Assembly: GCA_003451915.1 (NCBI GenBank)
Contig: DMJC01000015.1
Coordinates: 1-6,786, forward strand
Direction of reading: 5' to 3'
Source of the DNA: Clostridiales bacterium
Lineage (GTDB): Bacteria; Bacillota; Clostridia; Saccharofermentanales; UBA5734
DNA: 6,786 nucleotides
Shown here: piece after piece, positions 1 to 6,118 of the stretch
How the letters are laid out: every line of letters starts with the position of its first letter
Position numbering within the stretch: the stretch's first letter is position 1
Position numbers and translations under genes: made by a program
Notes under the pieces: model-generated
Seen by the model: the letters and a program-made list of their open reading frames with translations, nothing else
Database searches by the model: none
Told to the model about the DNA's origin: nothing

Positions 1-1351
1 ACATGCGATGGCTGAAACGTTCCCTGATCAGTTCTTCGTTGGTGACATTATCCAGGAAAAGCACTGCTCCCAAATATCGCCCATTTGAACCTTTGGTCGT
101 ATAAACCTGAGCTGAAAAAATCCTGCGGGCACCATCATACGGTTTGAGCTCTAATAACTGCTGTTCAGGCTGTCCGTCGTGACTTGAATTCAGCAGCTGA
201 TTCAACCGCTCAACGTGCTTGTGGGTAACCAGCTGCTTGAAATCATGGCGGAACAGGTTGGCTGTCGGCTGACCGATAACATCAGGCAGCTTGCTGCTGA
301 TGAAGGTGATTTTCCGCTCCGCTGACAAGCCGATCCACGGCCGATTGCGCAGATCAGACAATATTTTATCCTGACGAACAAGATAGACCACAATCGACAG
401 AGGCTCACCCAGCCGTTCAAACTTGATCTCGGGAGATATGGCAATGCTCGTGAACCCTTGGTCTGCTGAATCAATTTGATATCGTCTGTCTTGATCAAAA
501 ACCGGCGTCTCAATATTCTGTATGTTAGTCCGGGCATCTGCCCTGTCATCAGGCTTCAGAAAATCTGTTATTGACGTATTGAAGAGCAATCCAGCGTCAT
601 AATACCCGAAAATTGCCATCATGCCATGATGGTAAACCCGGATGCGTCCATTGAGATCCAGAATAGCTAAAACCTCCGGCCTGATCGCAGTCAGCTGGTC
701 AAACAGCAAATCCAGCGAATACGAAGGATCGTAGGACAGCAGATCGAGCCGACTGTCCTGAGGATGTTTCTGCCGCAGGCTGGCCAGCGAGACTGATAAT
801 CCCAGAAGGCTCAGAATCCGTCTGACATCCTGCTGAAGCTCAGAATCCGCCTGTTCTCCGGCATAACCACTTTTCACAACCATTTCACGGATAATTTTTT
901 TATATTCGTCGACTTCATGACGCAACTCGTGATTGGATTGTTTATATTCATGAATGCTTTTGGCAAAACGTGAATTTGTGCTGCTGAAATGCTCCGACAA
1001 GATCCCCAGAAGCCAACCGGTCAACAGCAGCAGTGATAATCTGATCAGGATTGCCGGGTCTTGCAAGATTCGTAGCCAGTCGGTTCCGGTTTCACCTTCA
1101 AAAAAAAGAGTCTTCACCAGTGCGAGCACGATAATACTCAGTCCGGAAACTAGACCAAGCCATTTTCCAAGAGTCAATGATACAGCTGACGACAAGATAA
1201 TCGACAGAACAGGGATGATGTCAGAATCAAACTTTGCCTGCCCGCTGATGATTGCGGCGAACAGCAATCCGTGAAGTATCAGATAGATTAATATTTTCAG
1301 CTGGATGGAGATATTCGGTGCCTTGCGGATAATAACCACCTCATAAAGCAT
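1..1351 (-). CDS. Membrane-anchored PAS sensor protein, probable sensor histidine kinase (partial, C-terminus outside window)
   Basis: The frame is open for 450 codons from an ATG at 1351 to the left edge, so only the N-terminal part is present. Four hydrophobic segments lie at about residues 18-37, 45-62, 64-83 and 101-119. A charged, coiled-coil-like linker follows (about 125-155). Two PAS-like modules come next, near residues 220-320 (around LAILDLNGRIRVY) and 325-440 (around IGLSAERKITFISSKLPDVIGQ, ending GAVLFLDNVT). The last visible residues, LIRERFSHRM, resemble the stretch just before the phospho-accepting His of HisKA kinases, so a histidine kinase is my first guess; a diguanylate cyclase or another PAS output cannot be excluded. 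The start is uncertain. ATG 1351 lacks a ribosome binding site, while a GAGGTGG lies inside the frame at 1342-1336, only 5 nt before an ATC codon at 1330. It is divergent from the MATE gene. PAS ligand unknown. Confidence 0.75.
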   Translation of the reverse strand, partial: MLYEVVIIRKAPNISIQLKILIYLILHGLLFAAIISGQAKFDSDIIPVLSIILSSAVSLTLGKWLGLVSGLSIIVLALVKTLFFEGETGTDWLRILQDPAILIRLSLLLLTGWLLGILSEHFSSTNSRFAKSIHEYKQSNHELRHEVDEYKKIIREMVVKSGYAGEQADSELQQDVRRILSLLGLSVSLASLRQKHPQDSRLDLLSYDPSYSLDLLFDQLTAIRPEVLAILDLNGRIRVYHHGMMAIFGYYDAGLLFNTSITDFLKPDDRADARTNIQNIETPVFDQDRRYQIDSADQGFTSIAISPEIKFERLGEPLSIVVYLVRQDKILSDLRNRPWIGLSAERKITFISSKLPDVIGQPTANLFRHDFKQLVTHKHVERLNQLLNSSHDGQPEQQLLELKPYDGARRIFSAQVYTTKGSNGRYLGAVLFLDNVTNEELIRERFSHRM

Positions 1352-1530
1352 TAAATTATTATTAATTTATTCAGAATAGCATATTCCAGCGATTAGTTGA
1401 GATTAATTTTCAAATAATAATAAAATCGAAAAACATGTAGGTTAATTGTAACAAGGACGTTATAATAGATCATGATGTTCAAAGAAAGGGGTGACAGGTA
1501 ACGCCGGATAGCGCTCCGGTAAACCCTATC
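1352..1530. promoter_or_regulatory. AT-rich divergent intergenic region between sensor and MATE genes
   Basis: This spacer separates the minus-strand sensor from the plus-strand transporter. It contains a perfect TATAAT at 1461-1466 on the plus strand, with no good -35 hexamer 16-18 bp upstream, so the promoter may be activator-dependent or weak. A strong Shine-Dalgarno-like AAAGGGGTGA lies at 1485-1494. A small hairpin CCGGA-TAGCGC-TCCGG covers 1504-1519. On the minus strand I see only AT-rich sequence without a convincing promoter for the sensor. No gene is visible here. Confidence 0.5.
1485..1503 (+). promoter_or_regulatory. Strong ribosome binding site followed by an in-frame ACG codon
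   Basis: AAAGGGGTGA at 1485-1494 is nearly the full complement of the 16S anti-Shine-Dalgarno. Six bases after it, at 1501-1503, is ACG, in frame with the transporter and with no stop between it and the GTG at 1531. That GTG is 36 bases from the site, too far to be served by it, and has no close purine-rich site of its own. The natural start may therefore be position 1501, as a rare ACG start or a former ATG changed by one T-to-C transition. This would add ten residues to the protein. Confidence 0.45.
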
Positions 1531-2943
1531 GTGAAAAGCAAAGCAGAAATTCAGCAATTAGGCCGGTCTGTCAGCCGCATGGCTTTGCCTGTTCTCGTCG
1601 AGCAGCTTTTCATTGTCTTCATGGGCGCCATCAACACCATACTGGCTTCTAACCTGGGCAAAGAAGCGATTTCAGCGATCGGTATGGTCGACACGATCAG
1701 CATAATCATCATCTCGCTGTTCAGCGCCCTGGCCATTGGCGGTACCGTTGTTGTCGCTCAATATACCGGGCATAATAATCCGGAAAAGGCCAATCATGCA
1801 GCCGCCCAGGCTCTCTCATCCTGTCTGGCCATCGCGGTGGTCATCACGCTGCTCATCCTGGCGTTGCGCAAGCCACTGCTTTTCAGCCTGTTCGGTGAAG
1901 CCGAGCCGGCTGTTCTGGCTAATGCTATAACTTATCTGTCAATTTCGCTTTGGTCTTATGTGCCCATCGCCATGATCACCATCGCTTTCGGTATTCTGCG
2001 TGGTTCGGGTAATACGCGGACGCCGATGATTATTTCGATCCTGATGAATTTTTTCAACGTTGTTTTCAGTTATTTTTTGATCTATGGCATCAATCTGGGT
2101 AAAATGCAAACTCCGGCCTTTGGCGTCGCAGGTGCGGCAACCGGCCTGACCCTGGCCCGCACGCTTGGTGCCGCCCTGGTTTTAACCGTGCTTTTCCGGG
2201 GATCGAGCCAGCTGCGACTGAACAAGTGGGCTTATTTTCGCTTTGACACTGAATTGCAGAAGTGCATTTTTACCCTGGGTGTGCCAGCCAGCGCTGAGCA
2301 GCTGATGTTCAATGGCGGCAAGCTGATCGTCCAGACCTTTATTGTCAGTCTGGGCACTGTCAGCATAGCGGCCAATACCATTGTCAACTCGGTCTCTTCC
2401 ATCCTGTCGGTGCCGGGCATGGCACTGTCCATTGCCGCACCCGCCATCGTTGGTCAGCAGATTGGTGCCGGCCAGCCGCAGCAGGCCAAAAAGCAGCTGC
2501 AATTCCTGGTCTTCGCGGCCATGGCAGCAAACGTACTGGTCAGCCTGATTCTGTTGCCTTTTTCACGCAGCCTGCTGTCTCTTTACACACATGATCCGGC
2601 AACATTAGACATGGCCGTTCTGGTCCTTCTGGTCAATCTGGTTGTTTAGCCGCTGATCTGGCCGTCAGCATTCATGATCCCCGCCGGTCTGCGCGGCGCC
2701 GGCGACGTGCGTTACACGATGATTGTTTCGATTATCAGCATGTGGCTGTTGAGGATCCTGTCTGGCTATGTTTTCGCTATCGTTTTCCAAATGGGCATTC
2801 TGGGAATATGGGTAGGCATGTACGCCGACTGGGTCGGCCGATCAATCTTCTTTGTCCGCCGCATGAGGGGTGATCGCTGGCTGAAAAAACCGGTTTTTAC
2901 GGTACAGGAAAGTGAAACATCTTCTCACTCAAATCGAGATTGA
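1531..2943 (+). pseudogene. MATE-family multidrug/cation efflux transporter, interrupted by in-frame TAG
   Basis: The product is a polytopic inner-membrane antiporter of the MATE family, which exports drugs or other cationic compounds using a Na+ or H+ gradient. The sequence begins with the usual MALPVLVEQLF first helix and has about twelve hydrophobic segments. It shows the two repeat-half signatures GILRGSGNTRTPM (near residue 153) and GLRGAGDVRYTM (near residue 386). The read-through length of about 470 codons is normal for the family. A TAG at 2647-2649 cuts the frame after residue 372, and the same frame continues as PLIWPSAFMIPAGLRGAGD to TGA 2941-2943. The family commonly has Gln at this place, so CAG changed to TAG is the simplest history. 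The 372-residue piece would lack roughly the last two helices, and the downstream ATG at 2674 has no ribosome binding site. The start is also doubtful (GTG 1531 or ACG 1501). The gene ends directly against the acyltransferase stop. Confidence 0.85.
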
Positions 2944-3615
2944 CTATTTGGGCAAAAAGCTCAGATGCTCGGTTGTCGCTTTACTGAGATCAGCGTAATA
3001 ACCACGATTCTCTGCCGGCAAAAGACGAGCCATCTGATACATGATTTCATCGGTTATCTGCTGTCGTTCTTCCTTTTTCGGAAATGGGCAGCTCGGCTTG
3101 ATCAAAAAGGGCTCACCGACTTTGATCGTGATCGGAGTCCTCTTGAACCGCCTGAAATAATAACTGAATTTTTCAGCGCCATATTGTATCATCGGCAAGA
3201 TTGGTGCATTGCTTTTCAAAGCTACCAGCACGATGCCTTGATGCCCCTGAACCAGCTGGCCGCTGCGGGATCAGGTTCCTTCGGGCGCAATGACGAAAAA
3301 ACGACCTTTTTCGAGTGCCAGGACAGCCTGCCCCAAGGCATGGAAGTCGGCTGTCCCCCGCTGAACCGGAATCGATCCCCAGGTCTTGAAGAGGAAGCGG
3401 AAAAGTGGATTGTCAAAGGTTTCTTTTTTGACCAGAGCTGCGATTGGGCGAGGATAAAGATAAGTTGCCCCGATCGGCGCATCGAGAAAATTAATGTGAT
3501 TGCCGGCCACGATCATCGGACCGGTTTTGGGAACAGCCTTCAGCTCCTGCCTGTCGATTTTACACAGGCAGAACAACAGAAAACGAATGACCCAATGCAC
3601 GAGAAAATTGCGCAT
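2944..3615 (-). pseudogene. plsC: 1-acyl-sn-glycerol-3-phosphate acyltransferase (PlsC family), interrupted by in-frame TGA
   Basis: PlsC enzymes transfer an acyl chain to lysophosphatidic acid at the membrane to make phosphatidic acid. The frame starts at ATG 3615 and would give about 223 residues, a usual length. Motif I is NHINFLD (His40 and Asp45, the HX4D catalytic pair). A GSIPVQRG block follows near residue 87. Motif III reads FVIAPEGT-stop-S, where the family has EGTRS. The stop is a TGA at 3271-3273, replacing the conserved Arg, most simply CGA to TGA. The frame then continues as SRSGQLVQGHQGIVLVALKS and on to TAG 2944-2946. The upstream fragment ends before motif IV and should be inactive. 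The ATG lies 7 bases after the lipid-kinase stop, and GAAGG at the end of that gene can serve as ribosome binding site, so the two are probably co-transcribed. The assignment to the plsC family is firm; the exact acceptor specificity is not shown. Confidence 0.85.
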
Positions 3616-3622
3616 TATAGGC

Positions 3623-4542
3623 TTAACCTTCGACGATCAGGTTTATTTGCTTTGGATAAATCTTGGCCGTAATGGTATCCCCTTTTTCACAAATGGTCTC
3701 ACCATCTGCATGAACCGGCAGGCTGCCGGTCAGGGCTGTGATCTGCACATTGCCGGTCAGCGGCATCTTGACGGCAGGATGACCTTCCTGCTTGCCCGAC
3801 ATTATTTTGCCCAATAACTTGATCATGCTCAGGCGGCCGACCTGATCAATAACCATCAGACTGAACAGTCCGTCATCCGGCTCGGACTTGGGTGTCATTT
3901 TAAAAGAGGAGCCCATCCGTTTGCCGTTCTTGACCGAGATAATCAGGCAGGGTTGTTCCAAGGTTTCCTGATCCATGACCACACGCATTTTCGATGCTTT
4001 AAAGTACAAAAAAATGGTTTTGACAGCGGCGATCAGATAACCCGGCATCCCGGAAAGGAACGGCGGCAATTTGGCGGCCTCAAAACCGACTATCGTATCA
4101 AAACCGATGCCATTGCCCAAAAACTTGCCTTCAGGATAGTAGCCACCGATCATCTGGCCAATATCAATCGTTTTGCTCTGGCCTGCAGCGATGACTTTGA
4201 TCGAATGGGCTACATCGCCGGGAATTCCCATGCTGACGGCAAAATCATTGCCGCGGCCGGCCGGGATGACCCCCAGGCTGGCGATTGGTCTGCCGGCCAG
4301 TTTTGCTGTCATTAAACCGTTGATGACCTCGTTGACTGTGCCATCACCGCCGGCGGCAACCACAACATCAAAACCTTTTTCAAAGGCTTCAGCAGCCAGG
4401 GTCACTGGCGCTCCCGGTTTCTCCGAGACAACCAGTGTGAAGTCAATTCCAGATTCCTGCAAGAGTTTTTCAATCTCAGGTTTTTGCCAATGGCCGAGCC
4501 TTTAGCAGCACTCGGATTGAGGATGATCAGATGCTTTTTCAT
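3623..4542 (-). pseudogene. Diacylglycerol/lipid kinase (DagK/YegS/BmrU family), 5'-frameshifted
   Basis: This family phosphorylates diacylglycerol or related lipids with ATP, giving phosphatidic acid. The true start is probably ATG 4542, preceded by GGAAAGG eight bases upstream. It opens with MKKHLIILNPSAAKG, the NPxxxxG nucleotide-binding start of the family. The frame is lost in a run of five A (minus strand, 4485-4481): as read it ends at TGA 4404-4402 after 46 codons. With one extra base it continues as PEIEKLLQESGIDFTLVVSE, the expected sequence, to TAA 3623, giving about 306 residues, a normal length. The main part contains AAGGDGTVNEVINGL (catalytic-type GGDGT), then IPAGRGNDFA (family usually GTGND) and a C-terminal beta-rich domain with DDGLFSLMV and HADGE. 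A TTG at 4462 could be taken as a start but has no ribosome site and would drop the NP motif. It is the first gene of a two-gene unit with the acyltransferase. Confidence 0.85.
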
Positions 4543-4550
4543 GTGTGATA

Positions 4551-4558
4551 CCTTTCCT
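4551..4558 (-). promoter_or_regulatory. Ribosome binding site of the lipid kinase
   Basis: On the minus strand AGGAAAGG stands eight bases before ATG 4542. It decides the start. The ATG is followed at once by the MKKHLIILNPS beginning of the kinase family, which shows that the TTG at 4462 is not the real start and that the gene is frameshifted, not simply shorter. Confidence 0.7.
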
Positions 4559-4602
4559 GCAAGAAATTTTGGAGCTGAAGGCGCTGAAATAATAATGCAA
4601 GT

Positions 4603-4631
4603 ATCATAGCATAAATAGATCGCGTCGGAAA
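4603..4631 (-). promoter_or_regulatory. Predicted extended -10 promoter of the lipid kinase/acyltransferase unit
   Basis: On the minus strand TGC-TATGAT forms an extended -10 element (TATGAT at 4608-4603). A poor -35 (TTTCCG at 4631-4626) lies 17 bp upstream. Transcription would begin near 4596, giving a leader of about 55 bases before ATG 4542. The strength of the extended -10 may compensate for the weak -35. Confidence 0.5.
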
Positions 4632-4642
4632 TATACCTTTGA

Positions 4643-4655
4643 CAAATTCAATTTG
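4643..4655. repeat. Perfect 13-bp palindrome CAAATT-C-AATTTG
   Basis: This odd-length perfect inverted repeat sits between the divergent kinase promoter and the repeat array of the ATPase. It is just upstream of the kinase -35 region and overlaps a TTGACA at 4639-4644 on the plus strand. It could be an operator for a dimeric regulator. Its AT-rich content makes a chance origin possible. Confidence 0.35.
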
Positions 4656-4680
4656 CGGGCAGCCTCTGTCCGAATCGATT

Positions 4681-4795
4681 GACATTTACTGCAAATTTAT
4701 ATTGACATTTACCGCAGTATTTTGTCGTCTTTTATTGCATTTATTGATCGTCATTTACTGCAATTATTTATCGACATTTGCCACAATTATGATAT
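4681..4795 (+). repeat. Five tandem 23-bp degenerate repeats upstream of the ATPase gene
   Basis: Five units begin at 4681, 4704, 4727, 4750 and 4773, each exactly 23 bp with no spacer. The consensus first half is G(A/T)CATTTACTGCA, followed by an AT-rich half ending near TATC. Invariant in all five are unit positions 1 (G), 3 (C), 5-7 (TTT), 12-13 (CA) and 18 (T). The other positions vary while the period is kept, so the array is not a recent slippage copy. Units 1 and 2 are preceded by TT, so that each carries TTGACA. The last unit supplies the -35-like TCGACA and part of the -10 of the ATPase promoter. The layout suggests multiple binding sites for a regulator, possibly the ATPase itself; this is inference. 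Confidence 0.85.
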
Positions 4796-4798
4796 AAT
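4771..4798 (+). promoter_or_regulatory. Predicted sigma-A-type promoter of the ATPase gene, built from the last repeat
   Basis: TCGACA at 4771-4776 (one mismatch to TTGACA), a 16-bp spacer and a perfect TATAAT at 4793-4798 form a good promoter. The -35 and most of the spacer are repeat unit 5, so a protein bound to the repeats would directly cover the polymerase site. Expected transcription start is near 4805, leaving a leader of about 37 bases. Confidence 0.7.
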
Positions 4799-4826
4799 CG
4801 AGGTAGAAAATGTTTTGAAAAATTAA

Positions 4827-4832
4827 AAGGAG
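4827..4832 (+). promoter_or_regulatory. Ribosome binding site of the ATPase gene
   Basis: AAGGAG lies nine bases before ATG 4842. It fixes the start of the ATPase reading frame. Confidence 0.75.
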
Positions 4833-4841
4833 TTCATATCG

Positions 4842-6095
4842 ATGTATATTCCTCGAATAATCGAAAAAACAATGCAAGAGCATTTAGATACATTTAAAGC
4901 AATTGCTTTAGTTGGTCCGAAATTTTGCGGTAAAACAACGTTGGCTGAACAATTTACCAAGAGTTCGATTATTTTAAACCCTTTAAATAAGAATGACTAT
5001 AAAACAATGCTTCAGCTTGCTCAACAGGATTTTTTAGCAGGTCCATATCCCAAACTCATCGATGAATGGCAGCTGATCCCAGAAGTATGGGACATTATCC
5101 GACATCATGTTGATCGGGCCGAGGGCAGAGGACTGTTTATCCTGACAGGTTCATCAGCAGCAAATTTTGATCATACATCCCATTCAGGAGCAGGCAGAAT
5201 TATCAGGGTCATGCTCAGGCCGATGAGTTTATCTGAAGTTGGCGCGTCTACCAGCGAGGCTTCGCTAAAAGCTCTTTTCGATGGTCAGTATTTTAAATCA
5301 ATAAAAAGCAGATTAACAGTCGCTGAATATGCCTTATGGATTATTAAAGGCGGGTGGCCTGAATCTATCAATGACAGCGAGCAGCAATCAATCAGAAGAG
5401 TGAATTCATATTTGGATGCGCTCTGCAAAGAAGACATTAACAAAGTAACGGATAAAAAATATAACGAATTACGGGCAAAGAAAATTCTTCAGTCACTAGC
5501 CAGGTACACAGCTTCAGAAACAACGAACGTAGGCATTATGGATGATATGCGCTCGCTGGATAAATCAATATCAGAAGGTACTCTGATCGATTATCTTGAT
5601 GTTTTTAATAAATTATATATCATCGAAGACCTCAAAGGCTGGAATCCGAACTTACGTAGTAAAACAATTATCCGGAGCACACCTGCTCGATTTTTCGTCG
5701 ATCCATCTATCGGCGCAAGTATGCTCAATTTATCGACCAAAAAACTAATGAGTGACTTTCAAACCTTTGGTCTTTTTTTTGAATCCTTAGTTGTCAGAGA
5801 TCTTCGAATTTATGCAGAAAGTATGGATGGTGAAGTTTTTCGATATAAAGACAAAAATGGTTTGGAAATTGACACTGTTATTCAATTAAGTGATGGTCGC
5901 TGGGGAGCAATTCAAATCAAAATGGGATCGCATTTATTTGATGAGGCTGCTGCTAAATTAATCAGCTTTGCTGATAAAGTTGATCAGAAAACGATGGGCA
6001 AGCCTTCTTTTCTGGCAATTATCTCTGCAACCGAATATGGATATATCAGAGATGATGGTGTTTATGTTATCCCGATCGGATGTTTAAAAGAGTAA
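4842..6095 (+). CDS. AAA ATPase with DUF4143-type C-terminal domain (function unknown)
   Basis: The 417-residue protein has the layout of the widespread but uncharacterised AAA/DUF4143 ATPases. The P-loop is GPKFCGKTT (25-33), with Walker B-like KLIDEWQ (71-77, Asp74 and Glu75). A sensor-1-like FILTGSSA lies at 99-106, followed by GRIIRVMLRPMSLSE, typical of the family. GGWPES at 170-175 marks the helical middle part. The C-terminal part resembles a PD-(D/E)XK nuclease fold: Glu314 in FFESLVVRDL, Glu342 and Asp344 in GLEIDTVI, then Gln358-Ile-Lys360, where related proteins more often have Glu-x-Lys. No signal peptide or membrane segment is seen, so it should be cytoplasmic. The gene is intact and stands alone under a promoter with five repeats. 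It is clearly more AT-rich than the neighbours (5581-5640 has 18 G+C in 60; 2401-2460 has 39 in 60), which suggests horizontal acquisition. A DNA-related or defence-like role is guesswork; no partner gene is adjacent. Confidence 0.85.
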   Translation: MYIPRIIEKTMQEHLDTFKAIALVGPKFCGKTTLAEQFTKSSIILNPLNKNDYKTMLQLAQQDFLAGPYPKLIDEWQLIPEVWDIIRHHVDRAEGRGLFILTGSSAANFDHTSHSGAGRIIRVMLRPMSLSEVGASTSEASLKALFDGQYFKSIKSRLTVAEYALWIIKGGWPESINDSEQQSIRRVNSYLDALCKEDINKVTDKKYNELRAKKILQSLARYTASETTNVGIMDDMRSLDKSISEGTLIDYLDVFNKLYIIEDLKGWNPNLRSKTIIRSTPARFFVDPSIGASMLNLSTKKLMSDFQTFGLFFESLVVRDLRIYAESMDGEVFRYKDKNGLEIDTVIQLSDGRWGAIQIKMGSHLFDEAAAKLISFADKVDQKTMGKPSFLAIISATEYGYIRDDGVYVIPIGCLKE

Positions 6096-6114
6096 AGCAG
6101 CCTAGCTTTGCTTT
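6094..6114. terminator. Possible bidirectional terminator between convergent genes
   Basis: AAAGCA (6094-6099) can pair with TGCTTT (6109-6114) around a 9-base loop, in the 23-bp gap between the stops of the ATPase gene and the tetR-type gene. The stem is short and AT-rich and is not followed by a proper U tract, so it is a weak candidate. Confidence 0.3.
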
Positions 6115-6118
6115 CACA

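Noticed and set aside
202..549. Minus-strand open frame of 115 codons
   Set aside because: It overlaps the PAS region of the sensor in another frame and has no protein-like features.
954..1274. Plus-strand open frame of 106 codons
   Set aside because: It is antisense to the membrane part of the sensor, whose frame is open throughout; no ribosome site or family resemblance.
2885..2898. Palindrome AAAAACCGGTTTTT as an intrinsic terminator
   Set aside because: The stem would be only A-T pairs around CCGG, weak in RNA, and it lies within coding sequence reading LKKPVFT.
2674..2943. Separate small membrane protein after the MATE stop
   Set aside because: It is in frame with the transporter, begins inside its last conserved block and has no ribosome binding site, so it is the severed C-terminus.
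2647..3273. Global stop-codon reassignment (UAG as Gln, UGA as Arg)
   Set aside because: TGA ends the MATE frame and TAG ends the PlsC frame at expected lengths, so both codons work as stops here. No known code reads UGA as Arg. The two other genes use TAA and contain no internal stops.
2965..3672. Plus-strand open frame of 235 codons opposite plsC
   Set aside because: It lies entirely antisense to the acyltransferase with its clear motifs, has no ribosome binding site and no recognisable protein features.
4681..4795. CRISPR array or replication-origin iterons
   Set aside because: The units abut without spacers and are degenerate, unlike CRISPR. No rep gene, DnaA boxes or partition genes are near, so an origin is not supported.
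4842..6095. Toxin-antitoxin pair
   Set aside because: No small partner gene is adjacent on either side; the ATPase is a single gene under its own promoter.
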